A DNA stretch of 64,000 nt, from contig NZ_CP011383.1 in the NCBI RefSeq assembly GCF_000734895.2, positions 43,562 through 107,561 of the forward strand, given 5' to 3'. This document shows positions 18,762 through 27,925 of the stretch, piece after piece. The number at the start of each line of letters is the position of its first letter. Within the stretch, counting starts at the first letter, position 1. Under the pieces are notes generated by a model, which searched no databases, was not told the DNA's origin, and saw only the letters and a program-made list of their open reading frames with translations. The position numbers and the translations under genes are program-made. Origin of the DNA: Calothrix sp. 336/3 (lineage in GTDB: Bacteria > Cyanobacteriota > Cyanobacteriia > Cyanobacteriales > Nostocaceae).

Positions 18762-19442
18762 ATGAAACCCCACCCCATACAAAACGCTTGCGGTGACGTT
18801 GGCAAGCTGGCGAATCGCTTAATCCACGGAGATTGCATCGAGGTCATGCAATCCCTGCCCACGGGAAGTATGGATTTTATCCTCACCGACCCCCCTTATC
18901 TGGTGAAATACCAATCCCGCGACGGGCGCAGCATCATGAATGACGATAACGATCGCTGGTTATTGCCCGCCTTTGAGGAGATGCACCGGGTACTGAAGGA
19001 TAACAGCTTTTGCATCAGTTTTTACGGCTGGCACAAGGTGGATCGCTTCATGGATGCCTGGAAGCGGGTGGGTTTTCGCCCCGTGGGACACTTCACCTTT
19101 ATCAAGCACTATGCCTCCAGTCAGTCCTTTACCCAGTTTGCCCATGAGAACGCCTATTTGCTGATTAAGGGCAACCCCGACCGACCGCAGAAAGCCCCCC
19201 GCGATGTCATGCCCTGGGGGAAATACACTGGGAACAAACTGCACCCCACCCAAAAACCCGTAGAGCCGTTAGGGGCACTGATTGAAGCCTACACCGTCCC
19301 CGGTGCCTTAGTTTTAGACCCCTTCTCTGGTTCTGCCTCCACGGCGGTAGCCGCCAGAAGCAAAGGACGTGCTTTTTTCGCCATCGAAAAAGACCCAGCC
19401 TATTACGGCATCGCCAAAAAACGGCTGTTTGCCGACGCTTAA
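18762..19442 (+). CDS. DNA adenine-N6 (or cytosine-N4) methyltransferase
   Basis: The 226-residue protein carries the catalytic motif IV DPPY at residues 43-46, then the region around HPTQKPVEPLGALIEAY, and the S-adenosylmethionine motif DPFSG at 186-190. That order, with the catalytic motif first, is the beta class. No restriction partner is nearby, so it is probably an orphan plasmid methylase that protects DNA or affects regulation. ATG 18762 follows GGAAAGGAACGGACACC. Longer frames upstream run into the inverted repeat and are unlikely. It heads a short run of small plasmid genes on the same strand. Confidence 0.9.
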   Translation: MKPHPIQNACGDVGKLANRLIHGDCIEVMQSLPTGSMDFILTDPPYLVKYQSRDGRSIMNDDNDRWLLPAFEEMHRVLKDNSFCISFYGWHKVDRFMDAWKRVGFRPVGHFTFIKHYASSQSFTQFAHENAYLLIKGNPDRPQKAPRDVMPWGKYTGNKLHPTQKPVEPLGALIEAYTVPGALVLDPFSGSASTAVAARSKGRAFFAIEKDPAYYGIAKKRLFADA

Positions 19443-19482
19443 CGAGACACGACCCCCACCTCAAACCCAACGGAGACAAACA

Positions 19483-19692
19483 ATGGACACCACTTTTCCC
19501 AAACATCCCCACATCACGGTACGGCTTACAGGCAAAGACGGAAACGCCTTTATGATTCTGGGATTGTGCCAGCGTGCCGCCAGAGCCGCCGGATTACCCA
19601 CCGAAGAGCTAGAAGCCTTCCGTAAGGAAGCCACCAACGGTAACTTTGAGCATCTGCTTGTTACCGTGATGCGCTGGTTTTCGTGTGAATAA
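19483..19692 (+). CDS. Small plasmid protein, unknown (69 aa)
   Basis: ATG 19483 follows GGAGACAAACA, a plausible ribosome site. The protein is compact and soluble (ITVRLTGKDGNAFMILGLCQ…) with a predicted helix rich in Ala and Glu. Proteins of this look are common next to plasmid methylases, but no function is known to me. It lies 40 nt after the methyltransferase on the same strand. Confidence 0.7.
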   Translation: MDTTFPKHPHITVRLTGKDGNAFMILGLCQRAARAAGLPTEELEAFRKEATNGNFEHLLVTVMRWFSCE

Positions 19693-19779
19693 CCCGCCGT
19701 TCTGCGGGGTGCTGCTTAAACTTGGGCAGCATCCCCAAGGCGGAATTTCCCAAAGCCCAATCAAGCAGGAGTAAACCCC

Positions 19780-20133
19780 ATGACCAAAAATACCGATCGC
19801 ATCCTTACCGAGATTGCTAAAAAGCATCTTCCCTTTGAAACCCTGGAAACCCGGATGAGCGGGGACTTAGATTTTCGCGAGGTAGGCGTTTTTAGCCTTA
19901 AATCCGCTTTGCGAGAAGCCTTTGACGCAGGTAAACGCGCCGCTCGCCAGCCAAAAGCGATCGCCACGATGCAGACCCTGCAAGATGTTAATCAGGAGTT
20001 GCTGGAAGCCTTGAGCGACCTTTTAGACTTTGCCGAATTATATGGTTTCAAAGGCCGCACAACCTATGAAGACTGGAGCGGGTATTTTGAAGCCGCCAGA
20101 GCGGCGATCGCCAAAGCCCAAACCTTAATGTAA
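19780..20133 (+). CDS. DUF6900-like protein
   Basis: The 117-residue protein has an N-terminal segment (ILTEIAKKHLPFETLETRMS…LDFREVGVFSLKSALREAF) that fits the DUF6900 pattern found on plasmids and phages across bacteria. The C-terminal half is helical (DVNQELLEALSDLLDFAEL). There is no signal or membrane segment. The ribosome site is AAGCAGGAGTAAACCCC. The function is unknown; it shares a strand and probably a transcript with the methyltransferase. Confidence 0.7.
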   Translation: MTKNTDRILTEIAKKHLPFETLETRMSGDLDFREVGVFSLKSALREAFDAGKRAARQPKAIATMQTLQDVNQELLEALSDLLDFAELYGFKGRTTYEDWSGYFEAARAAIAKAQTLM

Positions 20134-20198
20134 ACAAAACGGCGTGCGGCAAATGGTTGTACTATTTGCCGTATGTTCGACCCATAGGACGCGACATC

Positions 20199-20564
20199 AT
20201 GACCAATAAGCGCCAGCCGCCGAACAACACCGGAAAAAAGAGTCTCACATACCCGGTAATGAAAGCGAAATGCGCCACCTGTCCTTTTCGCACCGATGAA
20301 CGGGGGCAGTATGTGTGCCCAGATGTCACAAAGCGCGTGATGCAGCGTGTTGTATCGGAAGCATCGCAGATATGCCATCATCCCCAATTATCGGGTAAAC
20401 AGGAAACCCATTTATGCCGGGGGGCGCGGGATTTTCAGTTAGAGATTTTTCACCGCCTTGGGGTGATTGATGCGCCCACCGATGCGGCATGGCAACGGCG
20501 TTTATATGAGAGCGGAAGCGCCACAACCCCAACCAAATCCCCAGTTAATGTTCCAACTGCTTGA
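20199..20564 (+). CDS. Small Cys/His-rich protein, possible zinc binder
   Basis: This 121-residue protein starts at ATG 20199. CATCPF, YVCPDVT, ICHHPQL and HLCRGARDF space four cysteines and histidines in a way that suggests a zinc site or iron-sulfur-like fold. The same layout occurs in small phage and plasmid proteins of unknown role. Its 3' end overlaps the convergent SprT-like gene by 20 nt. Confidence 0.65.
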   Translation: MTNKRQPPNNTGKKSLTYPVMKAKCATCPFRTDERGQYVCPDVTKRVMQRVVSEASQICHHPQLSGKQETHLCRGARDFQLEIFHRLGVIDAPTDAAWQRRLYESGSATTPTKSPVNVPTA

Positions 20565-21204
20565 CCATCTCCACGTTACAGCCTTCCGTGTGACAGAACA
20601 GCTTGCCGCCACTGCTTGCCATTGCTGAAAAGCCGCAGGCGGGACATTCGTACTTAATGCGCGTCTTGCGGGGTTTTTCAAGCTGCACCTGGTTTTTGAG
20701 GGGAAAAAAGTGGCTCACCGCATCAGGGCGAATAGCGGCATATCTACCCTGTTCGTCCACTTTATGCTTGAGATTCAACCCGCACGCCTCCTCACACGGC
20801 AAGCCAATTTCCGCCATTTTTTTAGTAAATTCCACACTGCAATAACGCTCAATTTTCGAGGGTTCACCGTGGGTATGTTCCCACAAATTCACCATACAGC
20901 GCACCAGCATTTGAAAGATTAGATCATCATCCAACGTTAACAGCCAGGGATTGAGGCAGATTTCATGTAGGTTTTTTTCGCCTAACCGTGCCCAAGTCCC
21001 CCTTTTGAAATACCCCCAAGAACGCCCCTTGGCGTTAAAAGTGAGGATGCAGGGGGGAAGGCTGGCATTAAAAAGCTGCTCGTTGAAATACTCAAAGGCT
21101 TGGTCATAGCTAACCCACAATTCCAGGTTCGGACTGATGGGGGCATGAGGGGGCGCGGTTTCCGTAAGGAGTGTTTCGGCTTCTTGTGTTTCGGTATCCG
21201 TCAT
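20545..21204 (-). CDS. SprT-like protein with degenerate metalloprotease motif
   Basis: The 219-residue protein matches plasmid SprT-like proteins in order: YDQAFEYFNEQLFNASLPPCILTF, then the helix that should hold HExxH, then KMAEIGLPC, and a C-terminal zinc ribbon (CPACGF…CHTEGC). At the active site the sequence is LVRCMVNLW instead of the family's LVHEMVHLW, so both histidines and the glutamate are replaced. It should bind DNA or protein but not cut it. The start follows GGAGGGCAC. It is convergent with the preceding gene. Confidence 0.8.
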   Translation of the reverse strand: MTDTETQEAETLLTETAPPHAPISPNLELWVSYDQAFEYFNEQLFNASLPPCILTFNAKGRSWGYFKRGTWARLGEKNLHEICLNPWLLTLDDDLIFQMLVRCMVNLWEHTHGEPSKIERYCSVEFTKKMAEIGLPCEEACGLNLKHKVDEQGRYAAIRPDAVSHFFPLKNQVQLEKPRKTRIKYECPACGFSAMASSGGKLFCHTEGCNVEMVKQLEH

Positions 21205-21349
21205 AGTGTGCCCTCCTCGAAAATGTGCGCCAGGTCAGGTGCTACAGCCTGCCTTGTTGTTATAGTTAAACCCTCAGTAGCAGGGCATAAATATAAAAAC
21301 AAGATAAAAGTAAATATACTTACCTGTACACAATCAACAATAATTCTCC

Positions 21350-21856
21350 CTACAAATCAAAAGCCGCCGCAAGTTCATCTTGTTTTTGGTGTTCCGGTAA
21401 TTTGTGCCCCTTGTTCTCCTCTTGTTTCTTCCGCTTGTCCGTTCCCTTGTTTGCCCCCTTGTTTGTCGGTGGGGCGGCTGTCTGTGCTGGCTTTGGTGTT
21501 TCTAAGGGGGCAGGGATGTTTTGCGCCCCAGTATCTGCGGTGGTTGTGGTTGGTGCTGGCTTGGTGTTATCTGGTTTTTTGGTGCGTTTTTTGGGCGGCT
21601 GTTCCTCTTCTGGTAAGGGCGGATAGCCAAACAGTTCCCGATCCACATTGCGGGTGAGAAACTTTTCCAGATTCTCCTCATAAACCCGTTTATCTAAAAT
21701 GTTGCGAGCAAGGAGTTGCTCCAGGTAACGCCCCAAGATAATCAGCTTGCGGCTTTCCAATTTCCGATCGGCGGTTTTAATATCCTGTTCGAGCTTCTTA
21801 GTCTTTTGTTGCAAGGTTTCCAGGCGTTGCCGTCGTCTTTCCAGGGATTCGGACAT
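21350..21856 (-). CDS. Relaxosome accessory protein (MobC-like)
   Basis: The 168-residue protein starts at ATG 21856, after GGAGGACGGCACT. The N-terminal third is a charged coiled coil (RRRQRLETLQQKTKKLEQDIK), followed by SRKLIILGRYLEQLLARNIL, then a Pro/Thr/Lys-rich tail. The pattern resembles accessory proteins encoded beside MobQ relaxases. It is divergent from the relaxase across the oriT candidate. Family assignment rests on context and general shape. Confidence 0.65.
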   Translation of the reverse strand: MSESLERRRQRLETLQQKTKKLEQDIKTADRKLESRKLIILGRYLEQLLARNILDKRVYEENLEKFLTRNVDRELFGYPPLPEEEQPPKKRTKKPDNTKPAPTTTTADTGAQNIPAPLETPKPAQTAAPPTNKGANKGTDKRKKQEENKGHKLPEHQKQDELAAAFDL

Positions 21857-22130
21857 AGTGCCGTCCTCCAAAAAAGGTCTTGTTTTTGTAAAAATTATGC
21901 CTAATAATCCTAAATAGGACAAAGGACTTTAGATAATTTCATTCTATCTCGCTGCCGAATGAGGCGGCATTGTGGTTTTACTGCCACTTTTGCGTGTAGG
22001 GTAGAGGTAGGGTAAGGGAGTAGCTGGGAGACGGCGAGAAGGCAGCCCAGAAAAGAGAAAGCATCCTTAATATTCTTCCGTGTGCGGCGGCGAAATATGC
22101 CGTTGTGCGGTTTCCTACGAGAGCGCCCCA

Positions 22131-22215
22131 GCGCGAAGAGCGCAGTTATACATTGCCCCTGCAAGCAGGGCGAAAAACGCCTAGACGGCGCTTTTCGTTC
22201 GCAATGTCACTGCGC
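22131..22215. other. oriT: Candidate origin of transfer (oriT)
   Basis: CCAGCGCGAAGAGCGC forms a small hairpin with a GAAGA loop. It is followed by AGTTATACATTGCCCCTGC, which resembles the nick region of RSF1010-type (MobQ) oriTs, where a hairpin with the same GAAGA loop precedes …TAAATGCGCCCT. Further, GCGCAGTTATACATTGC (22140-22156) pairs with GCAATGTCACTGCGC (22201-22215), enclosing two more hairpins (CTGCAAGCAG, and CGAAAAACGCC with GGCGCTTTTCG). It lies 120 nt before the relaxase start. Nicking itself is inferred. Confidence 0.7.
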
Positions 22216-22332
22216 CGGGGGACGACCCCCAGACCCCCGAACCACAAATGTGCCGCAGATTACAGGGAGATAGGAGTGTATCGGCTACTGTGCGTGGCAT
22301 AAAATAAAAATATCAATCTTGAGGGCTGGCTT

Positions 22333-25305
22333 GTGGTACAGGCAGCGTATTACCGTTTCGAGAACAAGATTGTCACCCGTGGTAAGGGGCACTCGGCAGT
22401 GGCTGCTGCTGCGTATAATGCGGCAGAGAAGCTGTATGACGACCGCACGGGCACACGCTACGATTTCAGCCGCAAGAAGGATGTTTATCATACGGAAATT
22501 CTCGCCCCTGCCAATGCCCCAGCTTGGGTGTTTGAGCGCAGCAAACTCTGGAATCATGCCGAACAGCAAGAGAAGCGTGTCGATTCCCAGGTAGCGCGGC
22601 ACTTCATTCTGTCCTTGCCCAATTTTCTGCCCCACGAGGACAAAATCCAGGTCACGCGCCAGTTTTTGCAACGGGAATGTGTGGCGAAGGGGATGATTGC
22701 CGATGTCTGCTTTCACGACTTTGATGGGGACAAGAAAGAGAATCCTCACGCCCACGTCCTCCTTACCATGCGGGAGATGCACCCATCGGGGTTTGCCACC
22801 AAGAAAAACCGCCAGTGGAACAAAAAAGAACAGCACCAGGAATGGCGGGAGAAATGGGCGGCGCACCTCAACAAGCATTTCGAGCAGCATGGTTATGATG
22901 CCCATGTGGATCACCGTAGCTATGAAGCGCAGGGTATTGACCGCGTAGCGGGGATTCACGAAGGGCGGGCGGCTACAGCCATTCGTCAAGAAATTGCCGC
23001 CGGAAAACGTACAGAAACCACCTCCGCCATAGACTTCAACGCCAAGGTTGCGGAACTGAACCGCCTCAAGGAAGAGATTCGCCGGGAAGAGGAAGCCATC
23101 CGTAAAGAAGAACAACGGCTACTGGAGAAACTCACCGCCGAGCAGGATAACCGCAAACCCGTCCCCGAAGCCCTTCAGGACACAACCCGCAAGGTTATGG
23201 AACTCCAGGCACAGAAAACGGTAAACTACGAGGAAATCACCCAGGAAGTGCTGAAAACAGCTACGAGGACGCAGCAAGAATCTGCCCCCGTTGCCGCCGT
23301 TCCCACGCCAACCGACGCGGCGAAACACCCTCGTAAAGAGATACCGAAGAAGCCTTCCAAGGGCGATCGCCCGCCACCAGATAATCCTGACCGTACCACC
23401 CGTGCTGTACAGCGCCAGCTAGAAGCGATGGGGGGTAATGGTTGGTTTGAGATTGGCATTAGTAACGAAAAAGAGGGATATTTCACCGAACGCACCTGGC
23501 ATAAAGACCAGCTCCTCCAGCTTGACCCGGAAACGAACAAAGCACCCATTCTCAGTTACCTGAAACAGGAGAATGCCAAAGGCAGCCATATTTATGTGCG
23601 CCCTGCGCCCCATGCAAACGGTGACAGCCAGGGATTAATTCTTATCGACGACCTCGACCCGGTAATGGCAGAAGAATTACGTAGCAAGGGTTTAGAACCA
23701 TCGCTGCTTGTGGAAACTAGCCACAAGAACTGCCAAGCTTGGGTTCGGATAAGCGATCGCGTGACGCGGGAAGAAGCGACACATCTGGCAAAACTGCTTG
23801 CTAAGGAAACGGGCGGCGACCCTGCCAGCGCCAGCTATCAGCACTATGGACGACTGGCTGGGTTTACCAACCGCAAAGACAAACATCTGGATGTCTACAC
23901 AGGCAAGTATCCGTGGGTACTGGTGCATCATGCCCGATCTCAGCTTGCCAGCCGTGCTGGGGTGTTTCTGGAACAAGCACGAAGCGTCCTTGCCCAGGAG
24001 CGAGTCGTGCAGCAGCAAGCCTTGGAAAAACGTGCCGACCTCCTACGGGAGAGCGCCAGTAACGATGAATTGAGGCAGGCACTCCAAACCTTCAAAACTA
24101 TCAGCACCTCCGTGGAGCGTAGGCATAATTTACACGACCCCAGCCGCCGGGATTGGGTGGTACTGAAGAAAATGGCGAAACGGGGGTATAGTTTGGCGGC
24201 GATGGAATATGCATTGCGCCACAGCGACGACCTGGAAACCCGTAAAAAAGGGCATGAAGAGGATTACATTCGTCGCACCATCGATAAAATTAGCCGTGAC
24301 CCCGATGTGCTAATGACCTTGGCACGCAAGAAAGAGCGTCAAGAACGACAACCGCCCCATCACTCAGGAAGCCCCGGAAGTGCTTCTGGGCAAGCATCGC
24401 AAGATATTGCACCCCAGGCACCAAAGCCGGAGGAATCCGCCAAGGTGCAGGACAAGCGCGGGGAAGCTGAACAACGCCACTATTACAAAGACCGAGACCG
24501 ATCTCGCCCTGCTGCATCTGCTCCAGACACACCAGGAGCGATGAAGCAGCCACCGGGGAAAACACCGTCGTCCTCTTCCGGTAGCTTTGGGCCAAAACAC
24601 CGACGTACCAGTAGTAAAGAGCAAACAACCCCCTCTGGCAATGCTGCGCCAAGATTTACGCGGCGCACGTCAGGGGGTGGTTCTCCCACCATCCGGTTGC
24701 GGAACTACGACCCAGCCGCCATCCCAGCGTATCCACTGGGCAACATGGACAGTGACGTGGTGCGCTATGTTATCACTCAGATGCTGCACAGCGAGACAGC
24801 GCAAAAGCAGGTGAACAAAGCCTTGTGGGCTTTAACCCAGGACACCAGCACCTGGAAAAACCCCTGTGGTGCGGAATATCTCCAGGAGCTAGGGCGCATG
24901 GTGCGTGCCCGTGGAGCCGCCGCGCTCACGCCGCATACCGATGCGGAACTGGCTATCAAACTACGAATGGCGGGGTTTAGCAAGAAACAGATTGGCAAAA
25001 CCTTGGAATACAACAGTCCCTTTGTGCGATCGCTCCCCGATGCACCAAGTCGCCATGCCTACCTGGCAGGTGGTATTGCTCCCGTGTTGAACCACCCCAA
25101 GACGACGCAAAAAATCACGGCTTTTCATCAGCACCGCATGGTGCAAGCTAAAGAGCTACCGGAAGCCCAGCGCGAAGCCTTCTTGCGAGAACATCGCTTC
25201 GAGAAGCTGAATATCGCTACCGTACCGCATCATCAGCCTGAGAAAGCACCACCGTCCTCCCAGCAGATGAAACAACAGCATCCAGAACAGGAACGGGAAC
25301 GGTGA
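22333..25305 (+). CDS. MobA/MobL-type relaxase with probable RepB-like primase domain
   Basis: The 990-residue protein uses a GTG start. The N-terminal relaxase has SAVAAAAYNAAEKLY with the likely catalytic tyrosine (Y28) and the metal-binding FHDFDGDKKENPHAHVLLT (H128, H139, H141). A charged coiled coil covers about 230-310. Residues about 366-560 (GWFEIGI…IYVRPAP…LILIDDLD…ETSHKNCQAWVRI) read as a RepB-type primase, as in the RSF1010 MobA/RepB fusion. A low-complexity linker and a helical C-terminal domain follow. It would nick at oriT, carry the strand to the recipient and prime complementary synthesis. Confidence 0.9.
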   Translation: MVQAAYYRFENKIVTRGKGHSAVAAAAYNAAEKLYDDRTGTRYDFSRKKDVYHTEILAPANAPAWVFERSKLWNHAEQQEKRVDSQVARHFILSLPNFLPHEDKIQVTRQFLQRECVAKGMIADVCFHDFDGDKKENPHAHVLLTMREMHPSGFATKKNRQWNKKEQHQEWREKWAAHLNKHFEQHGYDAHVDHRSYEAQGIDRVAGIHEGRAATAIRQEIAAGKRTETTSAIDFNAKVAELNRLKEEIRREEEAIRKEEQRLLEKLTAEQDNRKPVPEALQDTTRKVMELQAQKTVNYEEITQEVLKTATRTQQESAPVAAVPTPTDAAKHPRKEIPKKPSKGDRPPPDNPDRTTRAVQRQLEAMGGNGWFEIGISNEKEGYFTERTWHKDQLLQLDPETNKAPILSYLKQENAKGSHIYVRPAPHANGDSQGLILIDDLDPVMAEELRSKGLEPSLLVETSHKNCQAWVRISDRVTREEATHLAKLLAKETGGDPASASYQHYGRLAGFTNRKDKHLDVYTGKYPWVLVHHARSQLASRAGVFLEQARSVLAQERVVQQQALEKRADLLRESASNDELRQALQTFKTISTSVERRHNLHDPSRRDWVVLKKMAKRGYSLAAMEYALRHSDDLETRKKGHEEDYIRRTIDKISRDPDVLMTLARKKERQERQPPHHSGSPGSASGQASQDIAPQAPKPEESAKVQDKRGEAEQRHYYKDRDRSRPAASAPDTPGAMKQPPGKTPSSSSGSFGPKHRRTSSKEQTTPSGNAAPRFTRRTSGGGSPTIRLRNYDPAAIPAYPLGNMDSDVVRYVITQMLHSETAQKQVNKALWALTQDTSTWKNPCGAEYLQELGRMVRARGAAALTPHTDAELAIKLRMAGFSKKQIGKTLEYNSPFVRSLPDAPSRHAYLAGGIAPVLNHPKTTQKITAFHQHRMVQAKELPEAQREAFLREHRFEKLNIATVPHHQPEKAPPSSQQMKQQHPEQERER

Positions 25306-25470
25306 GAAAAAGCCTCTCCTACTTGCAATCATGAAATATATTCACATGCTTGTAAATTACATTTGTATCGATGAAAATACAGTTTTAATGTTATTTTAAT
25401 GTCTTAAAAAATAAACTTTAATACCTAAAGCTAAGATAAGTTTATACAACTTCTGCCTCTAATTTCTCAA

Positions 25471-26574
25471 ATGAGTAATAATCCGCAAAAAAAGATTTTG
25501 TTTCTATCATCTAATCCAAAAACTACAAAGCATCTTCGCTCAGATGAGGAAATGCGTGAAATTGATGCGGGACTTATGCGAGCTAGGCATCGAGACCAAT
25601 TTGTTTTAGAGCAGAAGTGGGCTGTGCGACCGAGAGACATTCAGAGGGCAATGCTAGATGTTAACCCACAAATTGTTCACTTTTCTGGGCACGGGACAGG
25701 TGATAGTGGGCTGGTATTTGAGGATGAAACCGGGCTACCCAAGTTGGTGGATGGAGAAGCATTAGCAGAGCTATTTGAGTTATTTTCCGATCAGATCGAG
25801 TGTGTTCTGCTTAATGGCTGTTACTCGGAAGTGCAGGCTGAAGCTATAGCTCAATATGTTAGCTATGTGATCGGCATGAAGAATGAAATAGGAGATAAAG
25901 CAGCTATTGAATTTGCTGTGGGTTTTTATGATGCTCTAGGTTCTGGACAGAGTATTGAATTTGCCTATAGGTTTGCTTGTGTTGCAATTCGGTTAGCTGG
26001 TATTCCAGAACATCTAACCCCAGTGCTAAAAAAGAAACCTAGTGACGATGAAACAAATTCGATACAGCATCTACCTTCACACCAAGCTCTCAAAAACGAA
26101 ACTGTTTCCTCATCTACATCCCAAGCCATTGAAGTTTTCTTTTCCTATGCTCATGAGGATGAAAAACTGCGAGATGAGCTAGAAAAACACCTCAAACTTT
26201 TACAGCGACAGGGTGTAATTAAGGCTTGGCATAATCGTGAAATTAGTGCTGGAAAAGAATGGGCTGGTGAAATTGATGCACGTATGGATGCAGCCAATAT
26301 TATTTTGTTGCTAATTAGTGCAGACTTTTTGGCTTCGGATTATTGCTACGATATTGAGCTAACACGTGCAATGGAACGTCATGCGGCGGGAGAGGCTCGT
26401 GTTATTCCTGTTATCCTTCGAGAAGTTGATTGGAAGGGCGCACCTTTTAGTAAGCTCCAAGCCTTACCCCAAAATGCTAGACCTGTAACGAACTGGGAGA
26501 ACCAGGATCAAGCATTTACAGATGTTGCAAAAGGAATTCGCAAAGTAGCTGAGGAACTAACTTCAAAAAAGTAA
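25471..26574 (+). CDS. CHAT caspase-like protease fused to a TIR domain
   Basis: In this 367-residue protein, residues 1-190 form a CHAT/caspase-like fold with the dyad H74 (HFSGHG) and C117 (LLNGCYS). A short linker leads to a TIR domain (about 220-367) starting EVFFSYAHEDEKLRDELEKH. SADFLASDYCYDIELTRAMERH carries the conserved glutamate (E296) needed for NAD cleavage in active TIRs. Both halves look catalytic. It has no signal peptide. It is followed on the same strand by CHASE2 and DUF928 genes. Fusions of this type are effector-like in signalling or abortive defence; its job here is not known. Confidence 0.88.
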   Translation: MSNNPQKKILFLSSNPKTTKHLRSDEEMREIDAGLMRARHRDQFVLEQKWAVRPRDIQRAMLDVNPQIVHFSGHGTGDSGLVFEDETGLPKLVDGEALAELFELFSDQIECVLLNGCYSEVQAEAIAQYVSYVIGMKNEIGDKAAIEFAVGFYDALGSGQSIEFAYRFACVAIRLAGIPEHLTPVLKKKPSDDETNSIQHLPSHQALKNETVSSSTSQAIEVFFSYAHEDEKLRDELEKHLKLLQRQGVIKAWHNREISAGKEWAGEIDARMDAANIILLLISADFLASDYCYDIELTRAMERHAAGEARVIPVILREVDWKGAPFSKLQALPQNARPVTNWENQDQAFTDVAKGIRKVAEELTSKK

Positions 26575-26603
26575 GAAATCCATCGTTAGATGATACTGAA
26601 GCG

Positions 26604-27923
26604 GTGGATATTCATGATCAAAAGTCTATTGTAAAATTTATTAATCGCATTATTAAGCGTACATCATTTCAGATTGTATTGAGTACTAGTTTCGTTACTA
26701 CACTTGCATTGCTATTTTTACGTTTTATAGGTGGATTGCAACCTGCTGAACTCAAAATTTTTGATTTGCTAATGCAGCTTCGACCCCCGGAACCACCCGA
26801 TCCACGTATAGTCATTATTGAGATTACAGAATCGGATGTTCAAGCACAATTTAGCCGACGCGAAGAAGGTAGTAGTTCAGTCTTGAAAGATCGTTCACTC
26901 AATAAGCTTTTGCAAAAACTAGAAAAGGGATCACCAAGAGTTGTTGGGTTAGATTTTTATCGTGATTTTCCCGTTCATCCAAGTGAGGCAAGCCTTAAGG
27001 AGAAACTAAAAAGAAACAACTGGTTAGTTACAGTATGCAAATTACCAGAGGTTGACGAAAACTTACAAGTGACAGATGCAGGTCTCTCTCCTCCAAATGA
27101 TATTCCATCGAACGTTTTGTCTGAACGGGTAGGCTTTGCTGATTTATTGCAAGATAATGATAATGTAGTTCGCCGTCACTTCATGATTGCGGAATCGTTT
27201 CCCCAAACTAAATGCATTGCCGAACAAGCATTCAGTGTTGCTATCGCACTTAAATATTTAAAATATGAAAATTCTTTTTCATATCAACAGCCTAAATCTC
27301 CGAATCAATTATTAACAATTAATGGCAAAGAATTTAAACCAGTGGAGAGTTTTTATGGCAGTTATCAATGGCTCTCTCGCTTTGGCTATAGCATCCTTCT
27401 CAACTATCGTCAAACGGATGGTGGACCTAACAATATCGCTGTTAAAAAAGTGAGCCTTGAAAAGTTTCTGAGTGATAGCTTTTCTGTGGAAGATGTTCGC
27501 AATAAAATTGTCTTAATTGGTGCAACCGAAATAAAAGCTAATTCTGATATATGGAAAACACCATACGGTGTTGATATCCCTGGTGTGGTCGTTCATGCTC
27601 ATGAAGTTAGCCAAATTATAAGTGCTGTTGTGGACGAACCTAATCGCTTATTGTTATGGTGCTGGCCAAAGTGGTATGACTTTATATGGGTTTTTGGGTG
27701 GGCTTTACTGGGAGGTAGTTTTGCTGTCCATTCTCGTCTGAAATGGCTTTTAATCAGGAATGGCTACACGCTTGGTATTTTATGTGCAATTTGCTACGTT
27801 GTGCTTGTTGGGACAGGAGGTTGGCTACCACTTATACCTCCTATATTAAGCTACTCCTTCACAAGTGGTATTGTATTTTATAGGTTATGTAGCTCTCGTG
27901 AGGAGAAATCTTCAGGTACTTAA
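26604..27923 (+). CDS. CHASE2-domain membrane sensor protein
   Basis: The 439-residue protein has a GTG start 29 nt after the CHAT-TIR gene. An N-terminal membrane helix (about 20-45) precedes a large extracytoplasmic CHASE2 domain: KIFDLLMQLRPPEPPDPRIVIIEI, VGLDFYRDFPV, VGFADLLQDNDNVVRRH, FRNKIVLIGAT-like VRNKIVLIGATE, and PGVVVHAHEVSQII. Three membrane segments follow near the C-terminus. No kinase or cyclase domain comes after them, so any signal output must be through a partner. CHASE2 proteins sense unknown periplasmic cues; the neighbouring CHAT-TIR protein is the obvious candidate partner. Confidence 0.9.
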   Translation: MDIHDQKSIVKFINRIIKRTSFQIVLSTSFVTTLALLFLRFIGGLQPAELKIFDLLMQLRPPEPPDPRIVIIEITESDVQAQFSRREEGSSSVLKDRSLNKLLQKLEKGSPRVVGLDFYRDFPVHPSEASLKEKLKRNNWLVTVCKLPEVDENLQVTDAGLSPPNDIPSNVLSERVGFADLLQDNDNVVRRHFMIAESFPQTKCIAEQAFSVAIALKYLKYENSFSYQQPKSPNQLLTINGKEFKPVESFYGSYQWLSRFGYSILLNYRQTDGGPNNIAVKKVSLEKFLSDSFSVEDVRNKIVLIGATEIKANSDIWKTPYGVDIPGVVVHAHEVSQIISAVVDEPNRLLLWCWPKWYDFIWVFGWALLGGSFAVHSRLKWLLIRNGYTLGILCAICYVVLVGTGGWLPLIPPILSYSFTSGIVFYRLCSSREEKSSGT

Positions 27924-27925
27924 AC

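Noticed and set aside
22285..23115. 276-codon minus-strand frame over the relaxase start
   Set aside because: The plus-strand relaxase with catalytic motifs explains the region; the frame also covers its start and leader.
6665..25305. A full conjugation system (VirB/Trb-type mating-pair genes)
   Set aside because: Only the coupling protein, relaxase and accessory genes are visible; no VirB4-like ATPase or pilus genes were found in the window.
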